Shown: piece by piece, positions 1 to 8,491 of the stretch
Layout: every line of letters starts with the position of its first letter
How positions within the stretch are numbered: position 1 is the stretch's first letter
Assembly: GCA_910575835.1 (NCBI GenBank)
Contig: CAJTGB010000002.1
Span: 1-64,000 of the forward strand
Direction of reading: 5' to 3'
From: Lachnospiraceae bacterium
GTDB taxonomy: Bacteria > Bacillota > Clostridia > Lachnospirales > Lachnospiraceae
DNA: 64,000 nucleotides
The notes under the pieces: model-generated
The model's database searches: none
What the model was told of the DNA's origin: nothing
The model's input: only the letters and a program-made list of their open reading frames with translations
Made by a program: the position numbers and the translations under genes

Positions 1-120
1 ATACCGTATTGCGGAAGATTTTTCCACTGCTTTTATTTAGAGGAACGTAAAAACTGCGCCACAGCCCTGGCAGGCCATCGCGCAGCGATTTTGTTCAATC
101 GGAATTTAAGGAGAAAGAAT

Positions 121-696
121 ATGAAAAATTTTTCTATGCCAGAGCAAGTTTCTCCGACATTAGAAATAGATGAGTTAATGAGGTTGAAACATAGTTTGGA
201 AAAGAATGTATCAAGGGAAGTTGCAGAAAGCATAATAAAGGAAATTCCATTATCTATAAATTCAACACCAGACATTCGAGCCGAGTGGGTAGAAAAGCTA
301 TCTGCTATTCTTGAAAATAGATTTGATAAAAAAACGGTAAAAAACATTCGCCAAGAGTGCTATTGTAATGAAAATGGTAGGTTAGAAGATACAGCAAATA
401 ACTTGAAACAACTCTATCTCTCTTTGGATAAGGATTTGCATAGATTTGTCAATGCTCTGAACGAAAATGGTGCCGGTTGGTTTATTAAAGATAATCAACT
501 GTATACAAAAATGTTTACTTGTGAATGTCCTATGTTAGAAAAAGCAAAAAATTCAAATTCATTAACATGGTGTCATTGCACTGCTGGATATAACAAAAAA
601 TTATTTGAGATTGTTTTTGAAAAACCTGTTTATGTAGAAATTATGCAAAGCATACGGCAAGGATTTGATTTTTGCCTTTTGAGAATTACAGTTTAA
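121..696 (+). CDS. Cys-rich small protein, DUF6144-like
   Basis: The 191-residue product has cysteine clusters ECYC near residue 84, CECPML near 147 and a TWCHCTAGY stretch near 163, followed by a short alpha/beta tail ending FDFCLLRITV. The layout recalls DUF6144-type proteins, which share a V4R/hydrolase-like C-terminal fold; this family call is from memory and moderate. The start at 121 is chosen because AAGGAG lies 7-8 bases upstream. The same frame is open back to the first base of the window, so an N-terminal extension or a truncated longer gene cannot be excluded. The gene is AT-rich compared with the chromosome further along. No function is proposed. Confidence 0.6.
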   Translation: MKNFSMPEQVSPTLEIDELMRLKHSLEKNVSREVAESIIKEIPLSINSTPDIRAEWVEKLSAILENRFDKKTVKNIRQECYCNENGRLEDTANNLKQLYLSLDKDLHRFVNALNENGAGWFIKDNQLYTKMFTCECPMLEKAKNSNSLTWCHCTAGYNKKLFEIVFEKPVYVEIMQSIRQGFDFCLLRITV

Positions 697-729
697 AATT
701 CCCGTTTGTAGATTAAGGAAGAAAACAGT

Positions 730-853
730 ATGGGACTATTTTCAAAAAAAGCCAAAGGAACCTGAGTACGATGTGGCAGACTGTGAAATTAGGTGTCGTG
801 GTGGATTGGATATACGGGCGATTATTATTAGAACTTGGAGGGTAATAGAATGA
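730..853 (+). pseudogene. Small gene with apparent frameshift in an A7 run
   Basis: An ATG at 730 follows a TTAAGGAAG ribosome site and encodes MGLFSKKAKGT before a stop. If one base of the A7G run near 746-753 is skipped, the frame continues as PKEPEYDVADCEIR and on to a TGA at 851-853. That stop overlaps the ATG of the next gene by four bases, a common coupling pattern. The restored product would be about 40 residues. It is either a decayed mini-gene, a phase-variable homopolymer, or a sequencing error; the family was not recognised. Confidence 0.4.
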
Positions 854-1374
854 TATTGCTAGTTGTTGATACCCAAAATTTAATTATGAATAATAACTTA
901 TATAAATTTCCGACTTTTGTATATCGTATTAAAACACTAATCAAAGAGGCGCGCAATAATAAAATAGAAGTTATTTATGTTAGACATGATGATGGTATTG
1001 GACAGAAATTAACGAAAGGCGCAGTAGGCTATGAAATATACGAAGAATTTCAGCCAATGCCAAATGAGCGTGTTTTTGATAAAAATGTAAACTGTGCTTT
1101 TCGAGATACAGGGTTGTTGGAGTATCTGCATGAAAAGGATGAAGATACAATTATTATTGTAGGGCTGCAAACAGATTACTGCATAGATGCAACAGTGAAA
1201 TGTGGTTTTGAGCATGGGCTTAAAATGATGGTTCCAGCAAATACAAACAGTACGTTTGATAATGCGTATATGACAGCGGAAAAATCTTATAGATATTACA
1301 ATGAGTTCATGTGGAATGGAAGATACGCTGAATGTATTTCATTTGAAAAAACGCTTGAACTGATGAATAGATAA
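850..1374 (+). CDS. Isochorismatase-family cysteine hydrolase
   Basis: The product of 174 residues is a compact alpha/beta hydrolase of the isochorismatase/nicotinamidase fold. The expected catalytic triad is visible: Asp7 in VVDTQN, Lys78 in FDKNVNCAF and the nucleophile Cys111 in TDYCIDAT. Length fits the stand-alone family (about 170-190). The start at ATG 850 is preferred over TTG 835 because GGAGGG at 837-842 is then a ribosome site at normal spacing. The substrate cannot be read from sequence; related enzymes hydrolyse amides such as nicotinamide or N-carbamoyl compounds. It is the last gene before a strong terminator. Confidence 0.88.
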   Translation: MILLVVDTQNLIMNNNLYKFPTFVYRIKTLIKEARNNKIEVIYVRHDDGIGQKLTKGAVGYEIYEEFQPMPNERVFDKNVNCAFRDTGLLEYLHEKDEDTIIIVGLQTDYCIDATVKCGFEHGLKMMVPANTNSTFDNAYMTAEKSYRYYNEFMWNGRYAECISFEKTLELMNR

Positions 1375-1499
1375 ATTCCAGTTTGAAGAACGTTTAGGTA
1401 AATGCAGATTCAATAATTCCACGTATAAATATGCATTTTAATTCAAGTTTTAAGCAATGGGAACACTTTTCCTAAAGGGAAGTAAAATATTTAGACGAA

Positions 1500-1558
1500 C
1501 TAAAAAGGGGATGCCGGGAAATAATCTTATCAGATAATTCCGGTAACCCCTTTTTAGT
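1500..1558. terminator. Bidirectional intrinsic terminator, very long palindrome
   Basis: CTAAAAAGGGG at 1500-1510 is mirrored by CCCCTTTTTAG at 1548-1558, with further pairing inward (GCCGG/CCGGT and AATCT/AGATT) around a TATC loop. It has U-runs in both directions and sits between convergent genes. Confidence 0.85.
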
Positions 1559-1654
1559 CTATGTCTTTATAGCTATGTTTTTTCTGTCTATGATTCTTCT
1601 ATCTATGATTTCATCCTATGACTGCATCACTTTCAAGAAGGCCGGCACGCTGCA

Positions 1655-2149
1655 TCAATTTTTGGCCGGAAGAAAGACGATATTTTTATATTTTTTCAGT
1701 GCGTAATACAGCGCTAACCCAAGTACGCCGCAGGACAGGACTTCGCCGATCCCTACCGTAAGCATCATGAACGGAATCGGGAGAGCCACACCGTATCCAA
1801 AGCGCAGTACAAGAGGTACGATAAGCGTATTGGCAATGATAGGCGGAAGCGGCGCCAACAGCGGACGGTTTCCGAACAGTTTGTAAGTGAAGAGGGCTCC
1901 GAGCAGAGTAGCAATGCTTCCAAAGATAATATCAGGGAGTATTGCACCGCCTAATATATTGCCGATCAGGCATCCGATAAAAAGACCGGGGACGGCGGCG
2001 GGGGTAAAGACCGGCAGGATGGTAAGCGCTTCGGCAATCCTAACCTGTATCTCTCCAAAAGAAAATGGTGCGAATACATAAGTGAGCACCACATAGACGG
2101 CAGCGATCATAGCTGCCTGGCTTAGAAAAGCTGTGTTTGATTTGTTCAT
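1655..2149 (-). CDS. queT: QueT-type queuosine precursor transporter
   Basis: The 164-residue hydrophobic protein matches QueT (PF06177), the substrate-binding S component of an energy-coupling-factor importer for queuosine precursors such as preQ1. About five membrane segments are visible, beginning near residue 8 (AAMIAAVYVVLTYVFAPF), with conserved FGEIQVRIAEAL after the first segment and GNILGG near 65. Such S components use the shared EcfAAT energising module, which is not encoded in this window. The start has AAAGGAG 8-9 bases upstream. The gene is monocistronic, with a structured leader that may sense its substrate. Confidence 0.9.
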   Translation of the reverse strand: MNKSNTAFLSQAAMIAAVYVVLTYVFAPFSFGEIQVRIAEALTILPVFTPAAVPGLFIGCLIGNILGGAILPDIIFGSIATLLGALFTYKLFGNRPLLAPLPPIIANTLIVPLVLRFGYGVALPIPFMMLTVGIGEVLSCGVLGLALYYALKKYKNIVFLPAKN

Positions 2150-2154
2150 TGTTT

Positions 2155-2266
2155 TGTCTCCTTTAGTTTTGTTTTACGTGTGGAAGGTCTCGAACACACG
2201 ACTCATTTAACGCCGGAAATCGGCGGCAAGCCCAATAAGACCTTGGTTTTGCGGGCTTTGCAACGA
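2155..2266 (-). promoter_or_regulatory. Structured queT leader, candidate preQ1 riboswitch
   Basis: Read on the minus strand the leader forms three hairpins: GCAAAGCCC/GGGCTTGC (2258-2228), CGCCG/CGGCG (about 2225-2211) and CGTGTG/CACACG (2200-2177). The last has a 12-base loop UUCGAGACCUUC and is followed by an A-rich tail AAAACAAAACUAA reaching the AAAGGAG ribosome site. That arrangement resembles a preQ1-I aptamer. In addition AAGGTCT in the first loop is exactly complementary to AGACCTT in the third loop (2238-2244 with 2184-2190), a possible kissing interaction. QueT is an established target of preQ1 riboswitches; the class here is not settled. Confidence 0.6.
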
Positions 2267-2333
2267 TTGAAAGTATAACATGGAATATAGAAAAAATCAA
2301 GCTTTCAGTCAAACAGAGTTTGAGGAGCTTTCA

Positions 2334-2355
2334 CTGACACGTGACTGACACGTGA
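2334..2355. repeat. Tandem 11-bp repeat with CACGTG cores
   Basis: CTGACACGTGA occurs twice head to tail (2334-2344 and 2345-2355), each copy carrying a CACGTG palindrome. It lies between the divergent queT and asnS transcription units, just upstream of the asnS -10 element. It may be an operator. Confidence 0.45.
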
Positions 2356-2369
2356 ACTTAACCTCTGCC

Positions 2370-2398
2370 TTTAAAAAATATCTGCATTGTGTTATAAT
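2370..2398 (+). promoter_or_regulatory. Putative sigma-A promoter for asnS
   Basis: TATAAT at 2393-2398 is a perfect -10; the -35 region (TTTAAA at about 2370-2375) is weak. The 120-base leader that follows can fold GGCCGT/ACGGTC, but no T-box consensus was found. Confidence 0.55.
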
Positions 2399-2521
2399 AG
2401 GGTACATGTGCAGGCCGCGGGCCGTATGGAACGGTCTTTTGCGGGCCAAGGAATCCTGCATTCGCATAAGAGAGTGCATTATATCTGGAAAAGAAATATA
2501 TTGAAAAAGGAGTAAAAAAAT

Positions 2522-3913
2522 ATGGAATTGATGACGATCAAGGAGTTATACAAGAGCAAAGAGCAGTATTTGGATCAGAAGGTTACGGTAGGAGGCTGGG
2601 TGCGCAGCATCAGGGATTCCAAGACATTTGGATTTATCGTGCTGAATGACGGGACATTTTTTGAAGCGCTGCAGATCGTATACCACGACAAGATGGATAA
2701 TTTTGCAGAGATCTCCAAGCTGAATGTAGGCGCGGCGGTGATCGTGACGGGAACGCTTGTTGCGACGCCGCAGGCGAAGCAGCCTTTTGAGATCCAGGCC
2801 GATACCGTGGAGGTGGAAGGAGCGTCTGCGCCGGATTATCCGCTGCAGAAGAAGAGGCACAGCTTCGAATATCTTCGGACGATCTCACATCTTAGGCCGA
2901 GGACGAACACATTTCAGGCAGTATTCAGGGTGCGCTCGCTGACGGCTTACGCGCTTCATAAGTTCTTTCAGGAGAGAGGATTTGTCTATGTGCATACGCC
3001 GCTGATCACGGGAAGCGACTGTGAAGGCGCCGGGGAGATGTTCCGGGTGACCACGCTGGATATGGAGGAGCTTCCGAAGACGGAGGACGGCGGCGTGGAT
3101 TACAGCCAGGATTTCTTCGGGAAGGAGACAAGCCTTACCGTGAGCGGTCAGCTGAACGGAGAGACGTATGCGCAGGCATTCCGTAATATCTATACATTCG
3201 GGCCGACCTTCCGTGCGGAGAATTCCAACACCACAAGGCATGCGGCGGAGTTCTGGATGATCGAGCCGGAGATGGCATTCGCGGATCTGGATGATAATAT
3301 GATGCTGGCGGAAGCCATGTTAAAATACGTGATCAACTATGTTCTTGAGGAAGCGCCGGAGGAGATGAATTTCTTCAATTCATTTGTAGATAAGGGGCTG
3401 CTTGAAAGGCTTCGCCATGTTGCGTCCTCAGATTTTGCCAGGGTGACATATACGGAGGCGATCGAGATCTTAGAGAAGAATAATGACAAGTTTGAATACA
3501 AGGTTTCATGGGGCGCGGACCTGCAGACGGAGCATGAGAGATATCTGACCGAGGAGGTGTACAAGCGTCCGGTATTTGTGACGGACTACCCCAAGGATAT
3601 CAAGGCGTTTTACATGAAGCAGAATGAAGACGGAAGGACAGTGGCGGCAGTGGATTGCCTAGTTCCGGGGATCGGCGAGATCATCGGCGGCAGCCAGAGG
3701 GAAGATGATTACGATAAGCTGCTCACTAGGATGAAGGAGATGGGGCTTAAGGAGGAAGATTACAAGTTCTATCTGGATCTTCGCAAGTACGGTTCTACAA
3801 GACATTCCGGATTCGGTCTTGGATTCGAGAGATGTGTGATGTATCTGACCGGAATGAGCAACATCCGGGACGTGATCCCATTCCCGAGAACCGTTAATAA
3901 TTGTGAACTGTAA
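2522..3913 (+). CDS. asnS: Asparaginyl-tRNA synthetase
   Basis: This class IIb aminoacyl-tRNA synthetase (463 residues, normal length) charges tRNA-Asn. An N-terminal OB-fold anticodon-binding domain (about 15-105, [14 protein letters not shown]) leads into the catalytic core. Motif 2 is [21 protein letters not shown] near 230 and motif 3 is [15 protein letters not shown] near 433, followed by [10 protein letters not shown]. The AsnS-type FRAENSNT distinguishes it from AspS. AAAAGGAG precedes the ATG by about nine bases; ATG 2531 is a weaker alternative start. It sits 14 bases upstream of a two-component pair and could be co-transcribed with it. Confidence 0.97.
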   Translation: MELMTIKELYKSKEQYLDQKVTVGGWVRSIRDSKTFGFIVLNDGTFFEALQIVYHDKMDNFAEISKLNVGAAVIVTGTLVATPQAKQPFEIQADTVEVEGASAPDYPLQKKRHSFEYLRTISHLRPRTNTFQAVFRVRSLTAYALHKFFQERGFVYVHTPLITGSDCEGAGEMFRVTTLDMEELPKTEDGGVDYSQDFFGKETSLTVSGQLNGETYAQAFRNIYTFGPTFRAENSNTTRHAAEFWMIEPEMAFADLDDNMMLAEAMLKYVINYVLEEAPEEMNFFNSFVDKGLLERLRHVASSDFARVTYTEAIEILEKNNDKFEYKVSWGADLQTEHERYLTEEVYKRPVFVTDYPKDIKAFYMKQNEDGRTVAAVDCLVPGIGEIIGGSQREDDYDKLLTRMKEMGLKEEDYKFYLDLRKYGSTRHSGFGLGFERCVMYLTGMSNIRDVIPFPRTVNNCEL

Positions 3914-3927
3914 GGATTAAGAAGCGT

Positions 3928-4617
3928 ATGAATATTTTAGTTGTAGACGATGAAAGAGAGATTGCGGACGTTATAGAATTATATCTGCAGAACGATCAGT
4001 ACAGTGTGTTCAAGTTCTATACGGGAGAGGAAGCGCTTAGCTGCATAAGGAGCAAGAAGATCGATCTGGCGATCCTGGATATCATGCTTCCGGATATCGA
4101 CGGTTTTCAGCTTTTGAAGATCATCCGCGAGAAATACACATTTCCGGTTATTATGCTGACGGCTAAGACGGAATATATGGATAAGATCACGGGGCTTACG
4201 CTGGGGGCGGACGATTACATTCCGAAGCCCTTCAACCCGTTGGAGCTGGTTGCACGGGTGAAGGCGCAGATACGCAGATATACCCAGTATAATGACGGTG
4301 TGAAGGAAGAGGGAGACATTATTGATTTCGGCGGACTTCTGCTGAACCGTACCTCCCATGAATGTGTGTATAACGAGGTGCCTCTTACGCTTACGCCCAT
4401 AGAATTCGATATTCTCTGGCTTCTGTGCGAGAACAGGGGCAAGGTGATCAGTTCTGAGGAATTATTTGAAAAAGTATGGAATGAGAAATATTATAAAAAC
4501 AGTAACAATACGGTGATGGTGCATATCCGGCATCTCAGGGAGAAGATGAGCGGGCCCACCGGCAAATCAGACTTTATCAAGACGGTATGGGGAGTAGGGT
4601 ACAAGATTGAAGAATAA
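3928..4617 (+). CDS. OmpR/PhoB-family response regulator, VanR-like
   Basis: A 229-residue response regulator with an N-terminal receiver domain and a C-terminal winged helix. Receiver residues are intact: acidic pair Asp7-Asp8, phosphoacceptor Asp51 (LAILDIMLPD), Thr78 and Lys100 (YIPKPF). The DNA-binding half includes LTPIEFDILWLLCENRGKVI and a wing ending KTVWGVGYKIEE. Its sequence and its overlap with the downstream kinase gene make it the cytoplasmic partner of that kinase. It resembles VanR of the VanB/VanG type, but no vancomycin resistance ligase or dehydrogenase gene is nearby (the ddl at 39.7 kb is housekeeping), so resistance is not implied. Confidence 0.93.
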   Translation: MNILVVDDEREIADVIELYLQNDQYSVFKFYTGEEALSCIRSKKIDLAILDIMLPDIDGFQLLKIIREKYTFPVIMLTAKTEYMDKITGLTLGADDYIPKPFNPLELVARVKAQIRRYTQYNDGVKEEGDIIDFGGLLLNRTSHECVYNEVPLTLTPIEFDILWLLCENRGKVISSEELFEKVWNEKYYKNSNNTVMVHIRHLREKMSGPTGKSDFIKTVWGVGYKIEE

Positions 4618-5875
4618 CTATCGTAAGCTAAAGTTCAGCATATTGCTCCAGACGGTCCTGGTAACCGCGCTGACGGTCCTGGTCGGAGGATTCATTCTCA
4701 ACTATGTGATCGACGGCATTTACAACGACAGTTTTGCGGAGATGTTTGTAGAATTCATGATGTCTCTGAATATGAAGGAGAAGTCAGCTATAAGCCTGTA
4801 CTGGAAGCTGATCGGCAATAACAAGACATTCTTCATTATTGTCGGGTTTTTGCTTCTCTTTGCGCTGTTTTACTATGTGGCGCTGTCTAAGATGATGAAG
4901 TATGTAGATCAGATCGGGGATGGGATCGAGAATATTCTGGCGGAATCTACCGATCCGATCCATCTGATCACGGAACTGAAACCGATTGAGATCCGGTTGA
5001 ATGAGATCAAGGCGACGCTGAAGCGTCAGGAGTTGGACGCAGAAGAAGGCGAGAAGAAGAAGAGCGACTTAGTTCTTTTTCTGGCGCATGACCTGAAGAC
5101 GCCGCTGACATCCATCGTTGCCTATCTGAGTATGCTGGACACGCATACAGAGATGCCGGAGGAGGACCGGATCAAGTATACGCATATCGCGTTAGAGAAA
5201 TCGATCCGTCTTGGAGAGCTGATCAATGAATTTTTCGATATTACCCGTTATAATTTCCAGGATATTGAACTGGAGGCGGTAGAGATCAATCTGTCCTTTA
5301 TGCTGGAGCAGTTGGCGGATGAGCTGTACGGAGTCCTTCAGGAGAAGCACCTTGCCTGTGAAGTTTATGTGGAAGAGAATCTGGTAGTATACGGAGACCC
5401 GGATAAGCTTGCCAGAGTATTTGACAATATATTGAGGAATGCGATCGCATACTGCTATGAGGATACTAAGATTCGGATAGAAGCCCGGATGAAGGAGCGG
5501 TATGTTGAGATCATATTCGTGAATCAGGGGGATAAGATACCGGGAACGATGCTCCAGACGATTTTTGAGAAGTTTTACCGGGTGGACGGTTCCAGATCCA
5601 GCGGAACCGGAGGCGCGGGGCTGGGGCTTGCAATTGCAAAAGAGATTGTAGGACTGCATGGCGGGATGATTCATGCCAAGAGCGACGACATCAAGACACA
5701 GTTTATCGTGGACCTGCCATTGAAGACGGAGAAGGAAGAAGGGACAGCAGATGAAGTTCGTACATATCGCAGACGTGCATTTGGGGGCAAGACCGGACGC
5801 AGGAAGCGCATACAGCGCAAAGAGGGAAAAGGAGATCTGGAACAGTCTGGCAAGGGTGACGGAGGTCTGCAATGA
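4607..5875 (+). CDS. Sensor histidine kinase, VanS-like
   Basis: A membrane kinase with two transmembrane segments (about 11-31 and 75-93) flanking a short extracytoplasmic loop. A HisKA H-box follows with His161 in FLAHDLKTPLTSI, then the N-box DNILRNAIAYC and the ATP-lid/G2 stretch GTGGAGLGLAIAKEI. It phosphorylates the adjacent response regulator. The TTG start at 4607 overlaps the regulator stop by 11 bases. The kinase fold should end near VDLPLKTEKEEG, yet the frame runs about 40 residues further as a very basic tail (RRRAFGGKTGRRKRIQRKEG). That tail is encoded inside sbcD, a 125-base overlap; it may be a lost stop codon rather than a designed domain. Confidence 0.92.
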   Translation: MKNNYRKLKFSILLQTVLVTALTVLVGGFILNYVIDGIYNDSFAEMFVEFMMSLNMKEKSAISLYWKLIGNNKTFFIIVGFLLLFALFYYVALSKMMKYVDQIGDGIENILAESTDPIHLITELKPIEIRLNEIKATLKRQELDAEEGEKKKSDLVLFLAHDLKTPLTSIVAYLSMLDTHTEMPEEDRIKYTHIALEKSIRLGELINEFFDITRYNFQDIELEAVEINLSFMLEQLADELYGVLQEKHLACEVYVEENLVVYGDPDKLARVFDNILRNAIAYCYEDTKIRIEARMKERYVEIIFVNQGDKIPGTMLQTIFEKFYRVDGSRSSGTGGAGLGLAIAKEIVGLHGGMIHAKSDDIKTQFIVDLPLKTEKEEGTADEVRTYRRRAFGGKTGRRKRIQRKEGKGDLEQSGKGDGGLQ

Positions 5876-6848
5876 AGAAAAAGCAGAGCTCTTGCTGATC
5901 GCAGGCGATCTGTTCCACAGGCAGCCGCTTCTAAGAGAGTTAAAAGAGGTGAATTCCCTTTTTGAGGCGCTTAAGAATACGCAGGTGGTTCTGATTGCCG
6001 GGAACCATGACCATCTGAAGAGGGACTCTTTCTACCGGACCTTTGAATGGGCGGAGAATGTACATATGATATTGAGCGGGGAGCTTGCCTGTGTGGAGCT
6101 TCCCGGCCTGTCTGCGGCGGTGTACGGCCTGAGCTATCATGCGAAGGAGACGGCGGAAAGAAGATATGACGGTGCAGCGCCGCAGGGACGGCAGAAGTAT
6201 GAGATACTGCTTGCCCATGGCGGCGATGAGAAGCATATTCCCATATGCAGGGAGAAGCTTATCGGGCTTGGATATGATTATGTCGCGTTGGGGCATATCC
6301 ATAAGCCGCAGGTTTTGGCAGAGAACCGATGGAAACGGCCGGAGTACGGGAAGGTATATAACAGCCGCACAGCGTATTCCGGGGCGTTGGAACCGGTCGA
6401 TAAGAACGATACGGGAAAGCATGGCTATATTCTGGGTGAACTTACCGGTGAAGGCTGCCGGATGCAGTTTGTTCCATGTGCTTCAAGAGAGTATGTTCAT
6501 CTGGAGATCACAGCGGAAAGGAGGATGACGAGCCACGCGCTGAAGGAATGCATCAGGAGCAGGATCCGGGAATTGGGAACCCGGAATATATACCGGGTGA
6601 CGGTGAAGGGCTTCCATGATCCCGACATTCTGTTTGACCTGGAGGATATGGACCCTTACGGCAATATTACGGACCTGATAGACGAGACGAAGCCGGCGTA
6701 TGATTTTGCGAGGCTTCTGGGGCAGAACCGCGGAGACCTTCTGGGAAGATTTATCGAGAGCCTGATGGATTATGATGAAGACAGCGTGGAGTACCTGGCG
6801 CTATGTGAGGGCGTTCAGGCGTTGATGGAGACTAGAAGAAGTATATGA
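5751..6848 (+). CDS. SbcD/YhaO-like DNA exonuclease subunit (metallophosphoesterase)
   Basis: A 365-residue calcineurin-like phosphoesterase of the SbcD/Mre11 group. Metal-binding motifs are in order: HIADVHLG (residues 4-11), LIAGDLFH near 50, LIAGNHDH near 80, LLAHGGDE near 156 and ALGHIHKP near 180. It is expected to act as the nuclease subunit of an Mre11-Rad50-like complex that opens or trims DNA ends and hairpins. The partner ATPase follows with a 4-base ATGA overlap. The MKFVHIADVHLG start is canonical and fixes the initiation codon, even though the upstream kinase frame runs 125 bases into it. Confidence 0.92.
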   Translation: MKFVHIADVHLGARPDAGSAYSAKREKEIWNSLARVTEVCNEEKAELLLIAGDLFHRQPLLRELKEVNSLFEALKNTQVVLIAGNHDHLKRDSFYRTFEWAENVHMILSGELACVELPGLSAAVYGLSYHAKETAERRYDGAAPQGRQKYEILLAHGGDEKHIPICREKLIGLGYDYVALGHIHKPQVLAENRWKRPEYGKVYNSRTAYSGALEPVDKNDTGKHGYILGELTGEGCRMQFVPCASREYVHLEITAERRMTSHALKECIRSRIRELGTRNIYRVTVKGFHDPDILFDLEDMDPYGNITDLIDETKPAYDFARLLGQNRGDLLGRFIESLMDYDEDSVEYLALCEGVQALMETRRSI

Positions 6849-8401
6849 AGATTCAGGAATTGAAACTAAATAATTTTGGCAGATTTACTGACAGATGCAT
6901 ACGGATGAAGGACGGGATCAACATCCTGTACGGAGAAAACGAGTCCGGCAAATCTACTCTCCATACATTTATCAGGGGGATGCTGTACGGAATGGAGAGA
7001 GGGCGCGGAAGGGCGTCTGTCCATGATACATTCAGCATCTATGAACCGTGGGAGAATCCGAATTATTATTCCGGCGCGTTAAAGTTTGAGAGCGGAGGGA
7101 AGACATTTCGGATAGAGAGGAATTTTGACAAATATACGAAGAAGGCAGACCTGGTCTGTGATGATGACGGAGAGCAGCTATCGGTTGCGGACGGCGACCT
7201 GGAGATGCTGCTTGGCGGGCTTAATGCGGGGAGTTATGATAATACGATCTCCATCGGACAGATGAAGGCGGAGACCGGGCAGGCGCTTGTCTCAGAATTC
7301 AAGAATTACGCGACGAATTATTATGCAACGGGAAATAATGAGATCGATCTTGCGCAGACATTGGAGTGCCTGCGAGGGAAGAAGAAGGCTCTGGAGCGGG
7401 AAGTGAAGGAGTCCCTTGTCAGGAAACAGGCGAAGCGCGAGCGTATTGAGCAGGAAGCGTCCTATGTCTGGAGAGACGTACATCATCTGGAAGAGGAGTG
7501 CGGACGCATTGCGGAGGAATTAAAGCACCGGCAGGAGAAGGAAATATATGAAGCGCCGGAGAGTATCGAGAACAAGCGGATGATCGATGAACTGAGGCCG
7601 GAAAAATGGCGGATTCATCCGGTGGAGCTGATCTTGTTCGCGGTGATCATCGTTCTGGCGTTTATGCTGATCGCAAGGCCGTGGAATTATCTGGTCTCTA
7701 TCATTATCTTCCTGGCCTGCGGCGTATATGTGTGGAACCGGATGAAGGTCGGCAAGCAGCAGGAGAAGACTCTTCCTGAGATCATTCTGGAGGAGATTAC
7801 CCCGGAGGAGGAGAAGATACCGCTTAAGAGGCTTAGGTGGGAGTATGCGCATGTGAGCGAAGAGCTTAAGGATAAGCAGACCCAGTATGATAATCTCAGG
7901 GAGCAGTTAGACGAGTTGGATGAGGTCAGCGAGGACTTCCGGGAATTTGACAAGAGAAGGATGGCGATCCGTCTGGCTGAAGACCGGTTGAACGAGCTGT
8001 CCGGAGAGCTGCAGAGACAGCTGGAGAATCGTCTGAACGGCGCGGCTTCTGGGATTCTTGCAGAGATCACGGAAGGCAGATACACCAGGCTTTTGATAGA
8101 GGAGAAGCTTCACATGAGCGTCTTTAAGGAGGGCAGGAGAATTCCTCTTGAACAGTTAAGCCGCGGGACGGTGGAGCAGATTTATTTTGCACTGCGCATG
8201 GCGGCCAGCGATGTACTGAGAGAGGAAGAATATCCGGTGATATTGGACGATACGTTTGCTTATTATGATGATGTGCGGCTTGGGAATACCTTGAAGTGGC
8301 TTGCGAAACACAGGAAGCAGGTGATTATATTTACCTGTCAGAAGAGAGAAGAACAGGTGCTTAAGGAACTTGAAATAAGCTGCCATATAGAGAGGTTATA
8401 A
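6845..8401 (+). CDS. SbcC/YhaN-like AAA ATPase with a hydrophobic hinge
   Basis: The ATPase partner of the preceding nuclease. Walker A is GENESGKST near residue 35, the signature loop is LSRGTVEQIYFALRMA near 438 and Walker B is YPVILDDTFAYYDD near 461. Two coiled-coil arms flank two predicted membrane segments at about 259-292 (VELILFAVIIVLAFMLI and IIIFLACGVYVW). At 518 residues it is much shorter than true SbcC (about 1000) and has no zinc hook. This is the layout of Bacillus YhaN-type proteins, where the hinge is a transmembrane pair. The complex is therefore probably membrane-tethered; its precise DNA-repair role is inferred. Confidence 0.88.
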   Translation: MKIQELKLNNFGRFTDRCIRMKDGINILYGENESGKSTLHTFIRGMLYGMERGRGRASVHDTFSIYEPWENPNYYSGALKFESGGKTFRIERNFDKYTKKADLVCDDDGEQLSVADGDLEMLLGGLNAGSYDNTISIGQMKAETGQALVSEFKNYATNYYATGNNEIDLAQTLECLRGKKKALEREVKESLVRKQAKRERIEQEASYVWRDVHHLEEECGRIAEELKHRQEKEIYEAPESIENKRMIDELRPEKWRIHPVELILFAVIIVLAFMLIARPWNYLVSIIIFLACGVYVWNRMKVGKQQEKTLPEIILEEITPEEEKIPLKRLRWEYAHVSEELKDKQTQYDNLREQLDELDEVSEDFREFDKRRMAIRLAEDRLNELSGELQRQLENRLNGAASGILAEITEGRYTRLLIEEKLHMSVFKEGRRIPLEQLSRGTVEQIYFALRMAASDVLREEEYPVILDDTFAYYDDVRLGNTLKWLAKHRKQVIIFTCQKREEQVLKELEISCHIERL

Positions 8402-8457
8402 CAGAACCGCATCTGAATGGATATGTAACAGTTCAGACAAGCTGCGCTGTTATACGG

Positions 8458-8491
8458 GGAGGGACAGTCATCAGACTGTCTCTCCTTTTTT
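8458..8491 (+). terminator. Intrinsic terminator after the SbcDC-like pair
   Basis: GGAGGGACAGTC (8458-8469) pairs with GACTGTCTCTCC (8474-8485) around ATCA, followed by T6. The T-run lies on the plus strand. The hairpin overlaps the 3' end of the convergent prs coding region. Confidence 0.88.

Noticed and set aside
2400-2480. T-box ahead of asnS
   Set aside because: A GC-rich hairpin exists but there is no AGGGTGGNACCGCG element or Asn specifier context.
3928-5875. Vancomycin-resistance locus
   Set aside because: The regulator and kinase are VanR/VanS-like, but no vanH, van ligase or vanX is nearby; such pairs are common in Clostridia.
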